From NCBI GenBank assembly GCA_013359215.1, contig JABWCH010000019.1, forward strand, positions 1 through 40,593: a stretch of 40,593 nt of DNA. The letters are read 5' to 3'. Of the stretch, positions 19,118 to 29,000 are shown in pieces. Within the stretch, counting starts at the first letter, position 1, and every line of letters starts with the position of its first letter. A program made the position numbers and the translations under genes. The notes beneath the pieces were generated by a model. The model had not been told where the DNA came from, ran no database searches, and saw only the letters and a list, made by a program, of their open reading frames with translations. The DNA is from Candidatus Brocadiia bacterium. GTDB taxonomy: Bacteria > Planctomycetota > Uabimicrobiia > Uabimicrobiales > JABWCH01.

Positions 19118-20632
19118 ATGAAAAATAACGTTTTTCAAGAAAAAGTAGAAATCAGAAATTCTATTCTTGAAAACTGCATTAACTATATTTCTCCATCTTG
19201 GGCTTTACGTCGAGAAATAGCAAGGCTAAGCATAGATAATGTTCGTTCTTATAATGCTGCCTCTTCTGCAAAACGTTTAGAAAACTGGAACGCAACTGGG
19301 GCAAGTGCTAATTCTGAAATAATTCCAGCTCTTCTGAAGCTCATATATAGAAGCAGAGAACTAATGAGAAACGAACCTCTTGCTGTTCGCCTTGTAAACT
19401 CTGTTGTTGGCCATACGGTTGGAACGGGAATAAGACCCAATTCGAATGGAAATTCTAAACGCGCTGAAATGCTTGATGTTCTTTGGGAAGGGGAAAATGA
19501 AAACGGGTGGTGTAAATACGCGGACTTCGACGAATTGACAACCGTTTACGGCCTTATGGCTCTGGCTTTTCGCACTGTTTTTGAATCTGGCTCGTGTTTT
19601 TTGAAAAAAGAAAGAATCAATAGAAATAGCTATATACCACTATCCATAAGGGTTTTGGAGCCTGATTTTTTGGATATTACAAAAGACCAAGTTTTGTTGG
19701 GCGGAGGAAGGATAAAAAAAGGAATTGAATTTGACAAAAATGGTCATCGTGTTGCTTACTGGCTGTGGGATTCCCATCCAGGAGAAAGCTTTTTTTACGA
19801 TACTCGTAGATTGAAATCAATAAGAATTCCCACTAGCGAAATAAAGCATGTATTTTGGAGAACTAGACCAGGCCAGGATTATGGAGTTCCGTGGACTTAT
19901 GTTATTGCTACATTATTACACGAATTGGGTGACTTCGTAGACGCTCATCTTGTTAGACAAAAAATAGCAGCGTGCTATACAGCTTTTGAGCGCGATATGG
20001 AGGCCACAGAGTCGGAAAAGATGTCTGACAAACTCGACAAACTGATTCCTGGTAGGATTGAGAAATTGCCACCAGGAAAAACGGTAGAATTTTCAGATCC
20101 TCCAATACTTGATAATGCGGAGGTGTACGAGCGTTGCAGAAAGCAGGAAATAGCGGCTGGCGGTGGCACCACATATGAAAATCTCACCTGCGATTATCAG
20201 TATGCTACATTTTCCAATTCAAGAATGGCCCAGCAAGAAATGAATATAAGCGGGGTAGATCAATGGCAAAACTTTCTCGTTATTCCTTTAATTTGTGAAA
20301 CAATTTGGGATTGGTTTGAGGAGGCTTGTGATGTCGCCATGCTGATTCCTTCAGGTGACAATGTGGGGGCTTCTTGGACGGTACCAGGAAGACCATTTAT
20401 TCAGCCTGTTGACGAAACCGAAGCCACAAAAAATCAGGTTCGTATTGGGGCAAAGCTCCCATCCCAGATGGTAAGGGAGCTTTCTGGTGATCCAAATCGT
20501 CATTGGAAAAAGTACGCTGAAGAATTTAAAAAGCTGGATTCGCTAGGGATTTCGCTTGATTGCGACCCTAGAAAAAATATAAAAACTGGACAGCCAACAA
20601 ATTTAGCTGCTGGAGACAACAAAAATGCCTGA
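19118..20632 (+). CDS. Portal protein, lambda gpB family
   Basis: 504 residues. Forms the dodecameric ring at the head vertex for DNA entry and exit. Family features include RSYNAASSAKRLENWNA near the N-terminus, NEPLAVRLVNSVVGHTVGTGI, a central beta-rich wing (VLEPDFLD, GIEFDKNGHRVAYW), HVFWRTRPGQDYGVPW and a helical stem. The ATG at 19118 has AGGGG upstream; an upstream TTG adds six residues inside the previous gene. It overlaps the protease-capsid gene by 8 bases. Confidence 0.93.
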   Translation: MKNNVFQEKVEIRNSILENCINYISPSWALRREIARLSIDNVRSYNAASSAKRLENWNATGASANSEIIPALLKLIYRSRELMRNEPLAVRLVNSVVGHTVGTGIRPNSNGNSKRAEMLDVLWEGENENGWCKYADFDELTTVYGLMALAFRTVFESGSCFLKKERINRNSYIPLSIRVLEPDFLDITKDQVLLGGGRIKKGIEFDKNGHRVAYWLWDSHPGESFFYDTRRLKSIRIPTSEIKHVFWRTRPGQDYGVPWTYVIATLLHELGDFVDAHLVRQKIAACYTAFERDMEATESEKMSDKLDKLIPGRIEKLPPGKTVEFSDPPILDNAEVYERCRKQEIAAGGGTTYENLTCDYQYATFSNSRMAQQEMNISGVDQWQNFLVIPLICETIWDWFEEACDVAMLIPSGDNVGASWTVPGRPFIQPVDETEATKNQVRIGAKLPSQMVRELSGDPNRHWKKYAEEFKKLDSLGISLDCDPRKNIKTGQPTNLAAGDNKNA

Positions 20633-22568
20633 TATGTTAAAAATGCCAATGGTTTGTAGAGAAATGAGTATTGTCTCTAATAGTTTCAACGAAAAGGATA
20701 ATACTTTTGAGGTTGATTTTACTACTGGAGCAGAGGTAAGAAGGTATAGTTTTTGGAGAGATGAGGAATATTTTGAAAGCCTTTCTCTTGATCCAAGACA
20801 CGTGAGAATGGAGAGAATCGAAAAGGGAGTTGCTCCTTTTTTGGATCAGCATTATTCTAGTAGGTTAATAGGTGCTGTTTTGTCTGGTAGGCTAGAAAAA
20901 AATCGGGGTGTTGCAAAAATAAAACTTTCCTCCCGTGAGGAAGTAAAGGGCATCGCTCAAGATATAAAAGACGGAATACGAAAGGCTGTTTCGGTAGGAT
21001 ATGATGTATACGAGTATCAGGATATTTCTGAATATGACGAAAAAGGAAAAATGAAAAAAAGAAAACTTCTTGCTGTAGACTGGGAGCCAATTGAGATTTC
21101 TAGCGTAACAATGCCAGCTGATCCCGATGCAAAGGTAAGAAGTATCGAAAATTATAGAGAACATGAAGTGAAAGTCAATTTTTTGGAGAATAGAAACGTG
21201 CCAAAAGAACCAGAAAAAACAAAAGAACCAGAAAAAAAAGAGCCTGAAGTGGCTTCTCCTGGAAATCAAGAAGATTTACAAAGAGCAAAGACAGCAGGAA
21301 TAGAAGAAGAAAGGAAAAGACAAAGTGAAATTACTTTCGCTTGCCGAAAGGCAAAAATGACGGATGAATTTAAAGAAAAATTGATTTCTTCGGGTGTTTC
21401 CATTGACCAGGTCAGGGCGCAGATTATCGATGCATGGCAGCAAGATGGAGAAAAGAATAATGTGAGCAATCATGTAGAAATGACAGGCCAAGACGCTACA
21501 GTCACAAGGAAAGAAGCATTAAAAGAATATTTACTTTTCCGTGGAAACCCAAAGCAATATCAGATGACAGAGAAGGCAAGGGAATATAGGGGATTCACGC
21601 TAATTGACATAATTAAAGAATCCCTTGAAAACGCAGGCGTAAAGGTAAGAGGTCTGGACAAAAACGAAATCATCACAAGAGGACTTCAAGGTTCTTCTGA
21701 TTTTCCCGATTTGCTTTCTAACGTAGCAAGCAAAACCTTGTTAGACGGCTATCAAACATTTCCTCAAACCTTTCTTCCTTATGTTACCTGGGTGCCAGTA
21801 CCAGATTTTAAAAATGTAAGTATGGTAAGAATTTCCGAAGCACCACAATTCAAAAAAATTCCCGAAAATGGAGAAATGAAACGGGGAACTTTGAAGGATC
21901 ATGGGAAATCATGGAGAATATACAACTATGGTATCAACGTAGGATTAACTCGCGTAGCCATGATAAATGACGACCTAAACGCCTTTGCCCAGCTTCCCTT
22001 TGCATTTGGCGTGCAAGCAAACATGCTGGAAAGCGATATTTTTTGGGGCATCATCGTTGATAACGACGCTATGGAAGACGGTGTTGCATTATTTCATGCA
22101 AATCATGGAAATCTTGGAACAGCTGGGGCTATTTCCGTTACTACGCTTTCGCAAGCCTATGAAAAATTTATGGGACAAAAGGGTATTGATGGCGTTACTC
22201 CTCTCAATATTCCCCCTTATAACATTGCCTGTCCTGTTGCTCAATTTGCTACAGCGGCACAGTATAGTACTCCCGTTGTGAATCAGAATGCGAATGACCC
22301 AACAAAATATAATATATTTGGGAACATTCTTAAGCCACCTACGGCAGAAGCCAGGCTAGACGCTGTAAGCCGCTATAATTGGTATGTGTTTGGAGATGCC
22401 CGTTTTTGTCCTATCATTGCAATTGGTACGCTTGACGGGATACGTGGGCCATCTTTACGCACAAGCATTTTGCCGGGTTTTGACGGTATGCAGATTGATG
22501 CGATTTATGACGTTGGTGGCACGGCTCTTGACTATAGGGGCGTGTTCAAAAATCCGTATGCTGGCTAA
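20625..22568 (+). CDS. Prohead protease-scaffold-major capsid fusion
   Basis: 647 residues. Residues 1 to about 180 form an S78-type prohead protease with the expected triad: His76 (FLDQHYSSRLIG), Ser123 (RKAVSVGYDV) and Glu158 (IEISSVTMPADPDA). A Lys/Glu/Pro-rich linker (about 190-225) and a helical scaffold-like segment follow. From about 290 onward the HK97-fold capsid is evident (SDFPDLLSNVASK, SWRIYNYGINVGLTR, GVALFHANHGN, RYNWYVFGDARFCP). Self-cleavage would release mature capsid. Such fusions are known in some lambda- and Mu-like phages. There is no separate scaffold gene. Confidence 0.9.
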   Translation: MPDMLKMPMVCREMSIVSNSFNEKDNTFEVDFTTGAEVRRYSFWRDEEYFESLSLDPRHVRMERIEKGVAPFLDQHYSSRLIGAVLSGRLEKNRGVAKIKLSSREEVKGIAQDIKDGIRKAVSVGYDVYEYQDISEYDEKGKMKKRKLLAVDWEPIEISSVTMPADPDAKVRSIENYREHEVKVNFLENRNVPKEPEKTKEPEKKEPEVASPGNQEDLQRAKTAGIEEERKRQSEITFACRKAKMTDEFKEKLISSGVSIDQVRAQIIDAWQQDGEKNNVSNHVEMTGQDATVTRKEALKEYLLFRGNPKQYQMTEKAREYRGFTLIDIIKESLENAGVKVRGLDKNEIITRGLQGSSDFPDLLSNVASKTLLDGYQTFPQTFLPYVTWVPVPDFKNVSMVRISEAPQFKKIPENGEMKRGTLKDHGKSWRIYNYGINVGLTRVAMINDDLNAFAQLPFAFGVQANMLESDIFWGIIVDNDAMEDGVALFHANHGNLGTAGAISVTTLSQAYEKFMGQKGIDGVTPLNIPPYNIACPVAQFATAAQYSTPVVNQNANDPTKYNIFGNILKPPTAEARLDAVSRYNWYVFGDARFCPIIAIGTLDGIRGPSLRTSILPGFDGMQIDAIYDVGGTALDYRGVFKNPYAG

Positions 22569-22600
22569 AAATTTAAATTTAATTTTTAAGGTATTTATAC

Positions 22601-23098
22601 ATGGCAAGTACATATATTCAGGATGGAAAGACGATTGATTTTGAAGCAAGCGCAAATCAAGACGCTGGTGATGTCGCCGAGGTTGGCGACATTGTTGGAG
22701 TCGTTCAAGAGGATGTTGATTCTGGTGATACGGGTGCATTAGAAATTGAGCATGTCCAGGATTTGCCTAAGGCCGCAGTGACTGTTACAGCAGGACAAAA
22801 GGCATTTTGGGACTCTGCGAATGAAGAATTTACAAATGTTCGTGGTGCAAATAAATTTGCAGGGTTCTTTGTTGAGGGTGCAGCGAGCGGAGCAGCAACA
22901 GCAAAAATAAAACTCATGAACGTTTCTCATGCTCCTAAAAACAATTATGCTGCAACAGCAGCTCCTGGTGTTGGCGATGATGCAGCCGATGGGTACGAGA
23001 TCGGATCCTTGTGGTTTGATATTTCAGCGAAAAAACTTTATGTCTGTTTTTCTGCTGCCGCTGGAGCTGCCGATTGGAACGAAATAACACAGGCATAA
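22601..23098 (+). CDS. Capsid decoration/cement protein (DUF2190-like)
   Basis: 165 residues, Ala/Gly/Val-rich and beta-type. The N-terminal two thirds match the DUF2190 pattern (DGKTIDF, GDVVEVGDIVGV-like, VTAGQKAFWDSANEEFTN), a cement protein that sits on capsid hexamer joints. The last 50 residues (GSLWFDISAKKLYVCFSAAAGAADWNEI) resemble short extra domains found on phage structural proteins. Its location after the capsid gene supports the call. Confidence 0.8.
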   Translation: MASTYIQDGKTIDFEASANQDAGDVAEVGDIVGVVQEDVDSGDTGALEIEHVQDLPKAAVTVTAGQKAFWDSANEEFTNVRGANKFAGFFVEGAASGAATAKIKLMNVSHAPKNNYAATAAPGVGDDAADGYEIGSLWFDISAKKLYVCFSAAAGAADWNEITQA

Positions 23099-23116
23099 AA
23101 TTTTGGGAGAAAAAGC

Positions 23117-23773
23117 ATGTTTGGCCAGAGCGTAGAAAAGTTGCTTTTGTACCTGGCTCCGATCCAAGTAGACGATCTTGATGGGTATGGCTATACAGTG
23201 TCTTTCCTGGAGGATTTGCTGTCCGAAAAAGCAGATATAGTCTTTTCTTATTTGCCATACAGCTACAGGCGCGCATACGCCTCAAGAGTAAGGGGGCTTG
23301 TCTTGATTGAGTTTGCGAAATCTGGCCAAACTTCAATTGCGATGCCATTCCCAAGTATGTCCAATGTCATCGGTTTTTTGAATCCAACTGGAACGATTGA
23401 AGACCTGCGAGATGAATCTCCAGTACCAATAGCTGTCAATTCTCCTAATTTGTCTTTTTCTCCACTAAGCATGGGAGATAAATTGGTGATTGACTTTGAC
23501 AACGTTCTTAGCGGGAAATTCATAAAGCCCTTGATCTGGGCATGTAATGTTTTAGCAGCAATAGATATTCTTTCAATTATATCTGGGGATAGTAGAACTG
23601 GGACAGTAGTGGAAAGGGTCAAAACAGATGGCGAAAGAATATTTGCTTGGTTGTCGGCCTTGAACGCAAAAGATAAAAGAGACAGGCTTGTGATTAGAGA
23701 TCTTGAATTCGAATATTGGGATGGACATTATTCTCCATTAGAAAATTTTGAAAAATATATAGAGGAGACATAG
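23117..23773 (+). CDS. Probable head completion/neck protein
   Basis: 218 residues with no clear motif. The position between cement protein and tail-terminator-like protein is that of a head-tail connector. The middle contains repeated beta-like segments (IAVNSPNLSFSPLSMGDKLVIDF). A GGGAGA site precedes the start. The stop is directly adjacent to the next start. I recognise no specific family. Confidence 0.6.
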   Translation: MFGQSVEKLLLYLAPIQVDDLDGYGYTVSFLEDLLSEKADIVFSYLPYSYRRAYASRVRGLVLIEFAKSGQTSIAMPFPSMSNVIGFLNPTGTIEDLRDESPVPIAVNSPNLSFSPLSMGDKLVIDFDNVLSGKFIKPLIWACNVLAAIDILSIISGDSRTGTVVERVKTDGERIFAWLSALNAKDKRDRLVIRDLEFEYWDGHYSPLENFEKYIEET

Positions 23774-24226
23774 ATGTCAATCTTCACTATTTTTGATGCT
23801 TTAGAGGCAAAAATAAAAGCCAACACGGCTTTTGAAGATTTTAATTTTTTTCGCTTCGAAAGTGAAGCTAATTCCAATCAACAAAGCCTTGGCAGTGTAC
23901 CCTTTGTGAAAGTTTGGTGGTCACAAAATAGCTCTTTGCTTTCAGAGTATCCGTATAAGATAATATCCGATTGTGATTTTTCTGCGGAAATGCGATGGAA
24001 TTTAGAAAAAAGTGATACTTCTGCAATAGAAAAAATAAGAGAATATTCTTTATATGATAAGGCTTTCAAGGAATGCCTTATGCCTGATGAGGATTGCATT
24101 CTTGGTATGGAATCTGTGTTGTCTTGTCGAGTGATTTCTAGGCCAGGCGAAATTGCTGGAGCATCCGCCTTGAAACATGGAAGAATTTTGGTTGATGTTA
24201 CGATTCAATATATTGAAAATTTTTAA
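23774..24226 (+). CDS. Probable tail completion/terminator protein
   Basis: 150 residues. The N-terminal helix IFDALEAKIKANTAF and the C-terminal strand GRILVDVTIQYIENF match the general layout of lambda gpU/HK97 gp10-neighbour type tail-terminator proteins. Position immediately before the tail-tube gene supports this. Residue evidence is weak on its own. It starts right after the previous stop with GAGGAG as ribosome site. Confidence 0.6.
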   Translation: MSIFTIFDALEAKIKANTAFEDFNFFRFESEANSNQQSLGSVPFVKVWWSQNSSLLSEYPYKIISDCDFSAEMRWNLEKSDTSAIEKIREYSLYDKAFKECLMPDEDCILGMESVLSCRVISRPGEIAGASALKHGRILVDVTIQYIENF

Positions 24227-24238
24227 TGAGGGGAAAAT

Positions 24239-24862
24239 ATGGCACAGCAAATTTTACGAGGGTTTAGAGCTCTAAATATAAAAGATTTAACCGATCTTTC
24301 AAAGGCAGCCGTTGACATGGAGCAAGTAACCGAAATTGGCCATGACGGCGGGCAAGAAATTCTTGGAAGGCGCTATGGTGATAGTGATGTTGATAATATA
24401 AAAATTAGACAAAATTTCACTGGCAATATTACGATTAAGGGAGATATTATTCATTATGTATCTCCGTCTTATGCTGCTGGTTCTCGCACTGATCCACTTT
24501 TTGAGATAGATCATTATTATCTTATCCGATTCCTCGCCAACTCTGCCACTTCTGGTGTTGCTAAAATGCAATATTTTAGATGGATTGGACAGCTAACAGA
24601 CCTTCCAAAAATTTCTTTGACGCCTGGGGCTGTAAACGATTTGGAGGTTACACTGGCAATTGCGCTTTATCATGGGACGACAAGTGTATCAAGTGACACT
24701 GAAAAGCCATATCAGGCGGTTGCCGATGCAGACCCAGGCCCAGCAAGCGCAGATCCTGCTACTGATTATTGGCCTTTATTTCAGGCGGAGGTGGCCAATA
24801 CCACAAAGACGCTGGCAGCTGCTGAAGCGCTAATCGGAGCGAGCATCGTAAATCCAATGTAG
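24239..24862 (+). CDS. Probable major tail tube protein
   Basis: 207 residues, beta-rich, with features common to tube proteins: an N-terminal GFRALNIKDLTDL, a middle TGNITIKGDIIHYVSPSYA, and an Ala-rich C-terminus. It directly precedes the frameshifting tail chaperone gene, as the major tail gene does in lambda-like phages. GGGGAAAA is the ribosome site. Confidence 0.7.
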   Translation: MAQQILRGFRALNIKDLTDLSKAAVDMEQVTEIGHDGGQEILGRRYGDSDVDNIKIRQNFTGNITIKGDIIHYVSPSYAAGSRTDPLFEIDHYYLIRFLANSATSGVAKMQYFRWIGQLTDLPKISLTPGAVNDLEVTLAIALYHGTTSVSSDTEKPYQAVADADPGPASADPATDYWPLFQAEVANTTKTLAAAEALIGASIVNPM

Positions 24863-24896
24863 ACATAATGTAATATTTTTTTATAGAAAGGAATTT

Positions 24897-25397
24897 ATGT
24901 ATTTTTTTAAGCCAAAAAATTCTGAGTATATGTGTGGAACGCAAATCAAAACTATCAATCCGAATCACCGCAAGCTTTTTTTTATGAAACCTTGTCTTGG
25001 TTCTAAAGGGCTAGAGGCAAGAAGGGCACAAGAGAAATATGAGTTTTTACAAAAAAGAGGAAGGCTTGAGTCGCAAACAGATAAAGACTATCAAGCAGAA
25101 ATTGAGCATGCCGCAATAGAAATTCTCTGTGCATCTCTTCGGCAACAATATCTTTTGCTAAAAGAAGATCCCAAAAGTAGTGATGGCAAAAAATTAGAAG
25201 ACATGACAGAAGCCGAAGTAAATGCAGCATGGGCAGACACTATTTCTAATTATTTTGTAGAAGGCGATATAGAGCGCATTATTTTTTCCATGCGGCTAGA
25301 AAAAGAATTTTCTTACTCTGAAATGCTTGATGAAATTAAGCGCCAGCAGAAATATATTAAAGAGTCTATAGATATAGAGAACAAAGAAAAAAACTAA
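24897..25397 (+). CDS. Tail assembly chaperone, G-type (zero frame)
   Basis: 166 residues, helical, with a basic N-terminus and acidic centre. It follows the tube protein gene and precedes the tape measure gene, the lambda G position. The last codons before the stop contain an A AAA AAC slippery heptamer at 25388-25394 aligned with the reading frame. The start has AAAGGA. It should bind tape measure protein together with its frameshifted longer form and recruit tube subunits. Confidence 0.8.
   Translation: MYFFKPKNSEYMCGTQIKTINPNHRKLFFMKPCLGSKGLEARRAQEKYEFLQKRGRLESQTDKDYQAEIEHAAIEILCASLRQQYLLLKEDPKSSDGKKLEDMTEAEVNAAWADTISNYFVEGDIERIIFSMRLEKEFSYSEMLDEIKRQQKYIKESIDIENKEKN
25388..25394 (+). promoter_or_regulatory. 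-1 frameshift slippery site A AAA AAC
   Basis: The heptamer is in the correct phase (GAA AAA AAC TAA) one codon before the zero-frame stop. A -1 slip leads into a frame that stays open for 54 codons to the start of the next gene. This is the classic lambda G/GT signal. Confidence 0.85.
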
Positions 25398-25558
25398 GCA
25401 ATTGGGAAGAAATGGTTTGTTTGCTTTTAAGCATGGGCGTGTCTATGGAATCATTAGATGACCCGTTTTTTGAGGCAAATGATCTTCTTCCCAAAAAGAT
25501 AGAAAAAATTCAAGAAAATTATATTAAGAATCACGGCCTTTGGAGTGAAAAGAAATGA
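25394..25558 (+). CDS. Tail assembly chaperone, T extension in -1 frame (GT form)
   Basis: Read after a -1 slip from the chaperone gene, giving a 220-residue fusion (166 plus 54). The extension begins LSNWEEMVCLLLSMGVS and is rich in hydrophobic and acidic residues, as the T portion is in related phages. An internal ATG at 25412 lacks a good ribosome site, so independent translation is unlikely. Its stop overlaps the next start (ATGA). Confidence 0.8.
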   Translation, partial: LSNWEEMVCLLLSMGVSMESLDDPFFEANDLLPKKIEKIQENYIKNHGLWSEKK

Positions 25559-26031
25559 GCTGGAAAAGGCAAGTAAATCAATTTTCCGAGAACATTAAAA
25601 AGGGAATGCAATCTGATATTGATCAGCTTGTTTCTTCGCTCGCAACGCATATAGATGAAACGGTAATAGATCAAAAATTTCAAGATGGCTTCCCTGGTCA
25701 CAAGCTGACCCCAAGGACAATAAAGAAAAAAGGACATGATAGAGTGGGCGAGGATACTGGAGCGTTGAGAAAGGCAGCAACCCTTTGGACAAATTGGAGC
25801 ATCTGGCCAACTACCATTGGTGGGCATCGCCCAGCCATGGTAAAAAGAAGACATGGCCTTACAGCATACGCCAGCATGATAAAAACAAAAGAGGGCGGCC
25901 CCGTTGATTTTCTAGGGATAGAACCAGGCGATATTGTAAAAATGCAAGGTTTCATTCGCGCATATATGTCAAAAAAAGGATATAAGGGGGAATGGAAAAT
26001 AAGGCTACAAAAGAAAGAAACAGGAGAATAA
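25555..26031 (+). CDS. Minor virion/tail morphogenesis protein (HK97 gp10-like)
   Basis: 158 residues. A helical N-terminus is followed by HKLTPRTIKKKGHDRVGEDTGALRKAA, the Thr-Gly-x-Leu-Arg pattern of gp10-like and virion morphogenesis proteins, and a basic C-terminus. It lies between chaperone and tape measure genes, slightly later than such genes often lie. GGAG precedes the start. The name is a family-level guess. Confidence 0.6.
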   Translation: MSWKRQVNQFSENIKKGMQSDIDQLVSSLATHIDETVIDQKFQDGFPGHKLTPRTIKKKGHDRVGEDTGALRKAATLWTNWSIWPTTIGGHRPAMVKRRHGLTAYASMIKTKEGGPVDFLGIEPGDIVKMQGFIRAYMSKKGYKGEWKIRLQKKETGE

Positions 26032-26034
26032 AAA

Positions 26035-29000
26035 ATGACAATTAATGCTACAGCGGTTCTTTCTGCGGACATAGACAGCACTCAAATATTAAAAAAAGTA
26101 GCCGAGATAAATCAAAAATTATACTCTATTGCCACAACCAAAATTGCGCCTATTTTTGATTTTGTTGACGCGCAAAAATCAATAGATGTTGTTTTTGACA
26201 AATTAAAAAGCATTGCTGATATGGTCATAAAGCCTCGTGTAGACGCTCAGGCTATAGAAAATATAAGCAGCAATACAAAGGTTGTTTCTGCCTTCGAGGC
26301 ACAATTTAAGGGTGTTCTTGAAAAGGCATCCAATCTTTCTAAAGATATAAATGGTATTTTTTTATCGCTGGAAAGCACAGTTGCCAGTGGCGCGAAGGGG
26401 TATAAGACAAAGGGCTTAATGAAAGAAATGGATGCACTGTCTGGAGCAACAAGAGAAGCCAGGCGGGGCATTATTTCTGCCTTCGACGATATTGTAAAAA
26501 AAGCAAATGAGATAAAAGGCGTTGCGCCTGAAACAATCCAGGCAGCAAACGCAATATTCACAGGTGTGAAAGAAAGTCTTGGCAATACAGGCGGGGGAAA
26601 AGTGGCATTTAAAAGTTTTTTTGGGAAAGTGCCTGTTGATATTTTGCGAAATGCCATGAACGAATATAAAAGCACAATAAACAATATGTTTAAGGAGCTA
26701 TCTGGCGGAAACGATGCAAGCCAGGCAATCAATAGCATTTCTCTTGTGGGCAATCTTTCTAGGGCAGTAGACGCGGCCCAGGCCATTATCAAGCCAATCG
26801 AAATACCAATTGCAAAAACAGGATTCAATGTTTCTTCTGTTTCTTCTTCTCTTGTGCGAGGCATTACTTATGCAGTTGCCTCTGCAAAGTCCGCTTTTGG
26901 TGCGCTTGCTGCTGCCATTCCTGTTGGGGCCGTTACGGCTGGCCTTGATGCAATTTCTTTAAAGGTTGGCACTTGGGCAAAGGTTGATTTTCCTGCCGCA
27001 TTGGAATTGGGGCAAACAGCAAGGGCTATATCTTCAGAAGCAGAGGCGGCGTTTTCAAAAGAGGCAACAGGAAGAAAAATCTTTAATGCTCTTTTTTCTT
27101 CCAACAAAGTTAGTGGACTTGTCGGTTATCATGTTGGTCTATATACTAATGCGATTGTCGGTGGCCTACAAATATTAACAGATTCTATTTTAAAAATTCC
27201 ACAAGGCACTTTGGGTTTATTGGGAAAAATAACGGATGATACCACAAGTGCTTCAATTTTAAAAATAAAAAGCTCTATAGGAATAATAATTACGCCTATA
27301 AGGGCGGCTTTCGCTGGATTTTTTACAATCGTTAGCAAGATTATAAACAAATACACTTTTTCTGTTTTGACAAGTGTTTTTGTTGCAAGCAACATGTTGT
27401 TTATGAAAATTGGGCAAAAGATTGCACAGGGAATTAATGCGCTTTCCAAAAAGATTTCTTCCCTTTTTAAATCTATTATGGGCGGCTTTTTTAAAAATTT
27501 TGGTCTTGGTGGTGGCGGCGGTGGCGCATTGGGAGAGCTATCAGGATTTCAAATTTTTTCTGTTGCAGCGATTGGCGCATCAACCAAAATGGCTGCAAAT
27601 TTAGAAGAGGCAATGCTGAGAGTAACAACAATCACACTGCAAACAGGTGCTGCATTAAAAAATGTAACGGCCCAAGTCGTGGGACTATCTAATGAATTTG
27701 GAAAATCGGCTACCGATGTTTCTTCTAGTCTTTATGATATTTCTTCGGCAGGCTTTCAGGGCGCGGATGCCCTGGCGATTCTAAGAGCATCTATTCAAGC
27801 AGCATCTGCTGGCATGACAAGTACGTCTGTTTCATCAACTGCCATTTCTAGGGCATTACGAGCATTTAATTTGCCAGTCGAGAGCGCGACAACAGTTTCT
27901 GATGTTCTTTTTAATGTGGTCAAGCGCGGAATCACAACCTTTGATGGCTTGGCGCAACAAATTACAAGAGTCTTGACCGTTTCGAACGTATCGGGTGTTT
28001 CTTTGCAGGAGCTTGGTGCTGTTTTGGCCTTCCTTACAAGGAATGGGTTACAAACAGAACAAGCAATTTTAGGCGTGCAAGGTTTGTTGAAATCTCTTAT
28101 TTCACCAGCAGAAGAAGCAAAAGAGGCCGCAAAACAAATCGGGTTAGCTTGGGATGAGACAACCTTGAAACAAAAGGGATTTATAAAGCTTTTGCAGGAA
28201 TCAGCACCCAAAATTTTGGCAAATAAAGATGTATTCAAAAAGCTTGTCGGGGAAATGCAAGGCGTAACGGCAGCACTGAGTATTGCATCAAAGCCTTTTG
28301 AGCTAACAGAAGATCTTGCGGCAATGAATGAAAGAGGCGCAGCAGCAGAAGCAGCAGCCCAAGTTGCGCTTGGATTTAATTATCAAATGGAAAAATTTTG
28401 GACAAACTTCGTAAATATACTTCGGAATATTGGCCAAGTTGTCTTGCCTTATGTTCAACCACTTTTAGAGATGTCCACAGAAATGATTGCCAAGCTGGCA
28501 GAGTTCGCCAATAAAGACTTTAGCGGTTTTTGGGCAGGAATAAAGGCACAGATTGGAATGGTTTCATCATCATTATTGCAAATGATTGGTGAAACATCGC
28601 GCTATATAGGCGAAGAGCTTGTATCCGTAGGAGCAAAAATTTTACCCTACGTCACTGGATTAACGAATGCCCTTGGTGGATTATTATATTCTGTCGTGGT
28701 TGATGTTGGGCCCAAAATTTTTACTTTTTTAATAAAACAATTTTGGATGCGATTGCAATGGCTATGGGCACTTATAAAATTTTCAATCAGGTCCATAGAT
28801 GCGATTTTGCAAAATGAATTAGGCGCGGTGTATTCAAGCATAAAACATTTCTTGGTTGTTTTGGCTGCTCCATTCATAGGAATTTATAAGGTTGTTGCTG
28901 CTGCTGGAAGGGCCGTATCTTATTTGATAAGCCTGATACCAGGCTTTGGCGGCGATGATGAACAAAAGGTAGAAAAGCCTCCTGCACTGGCAGAAGCTCA

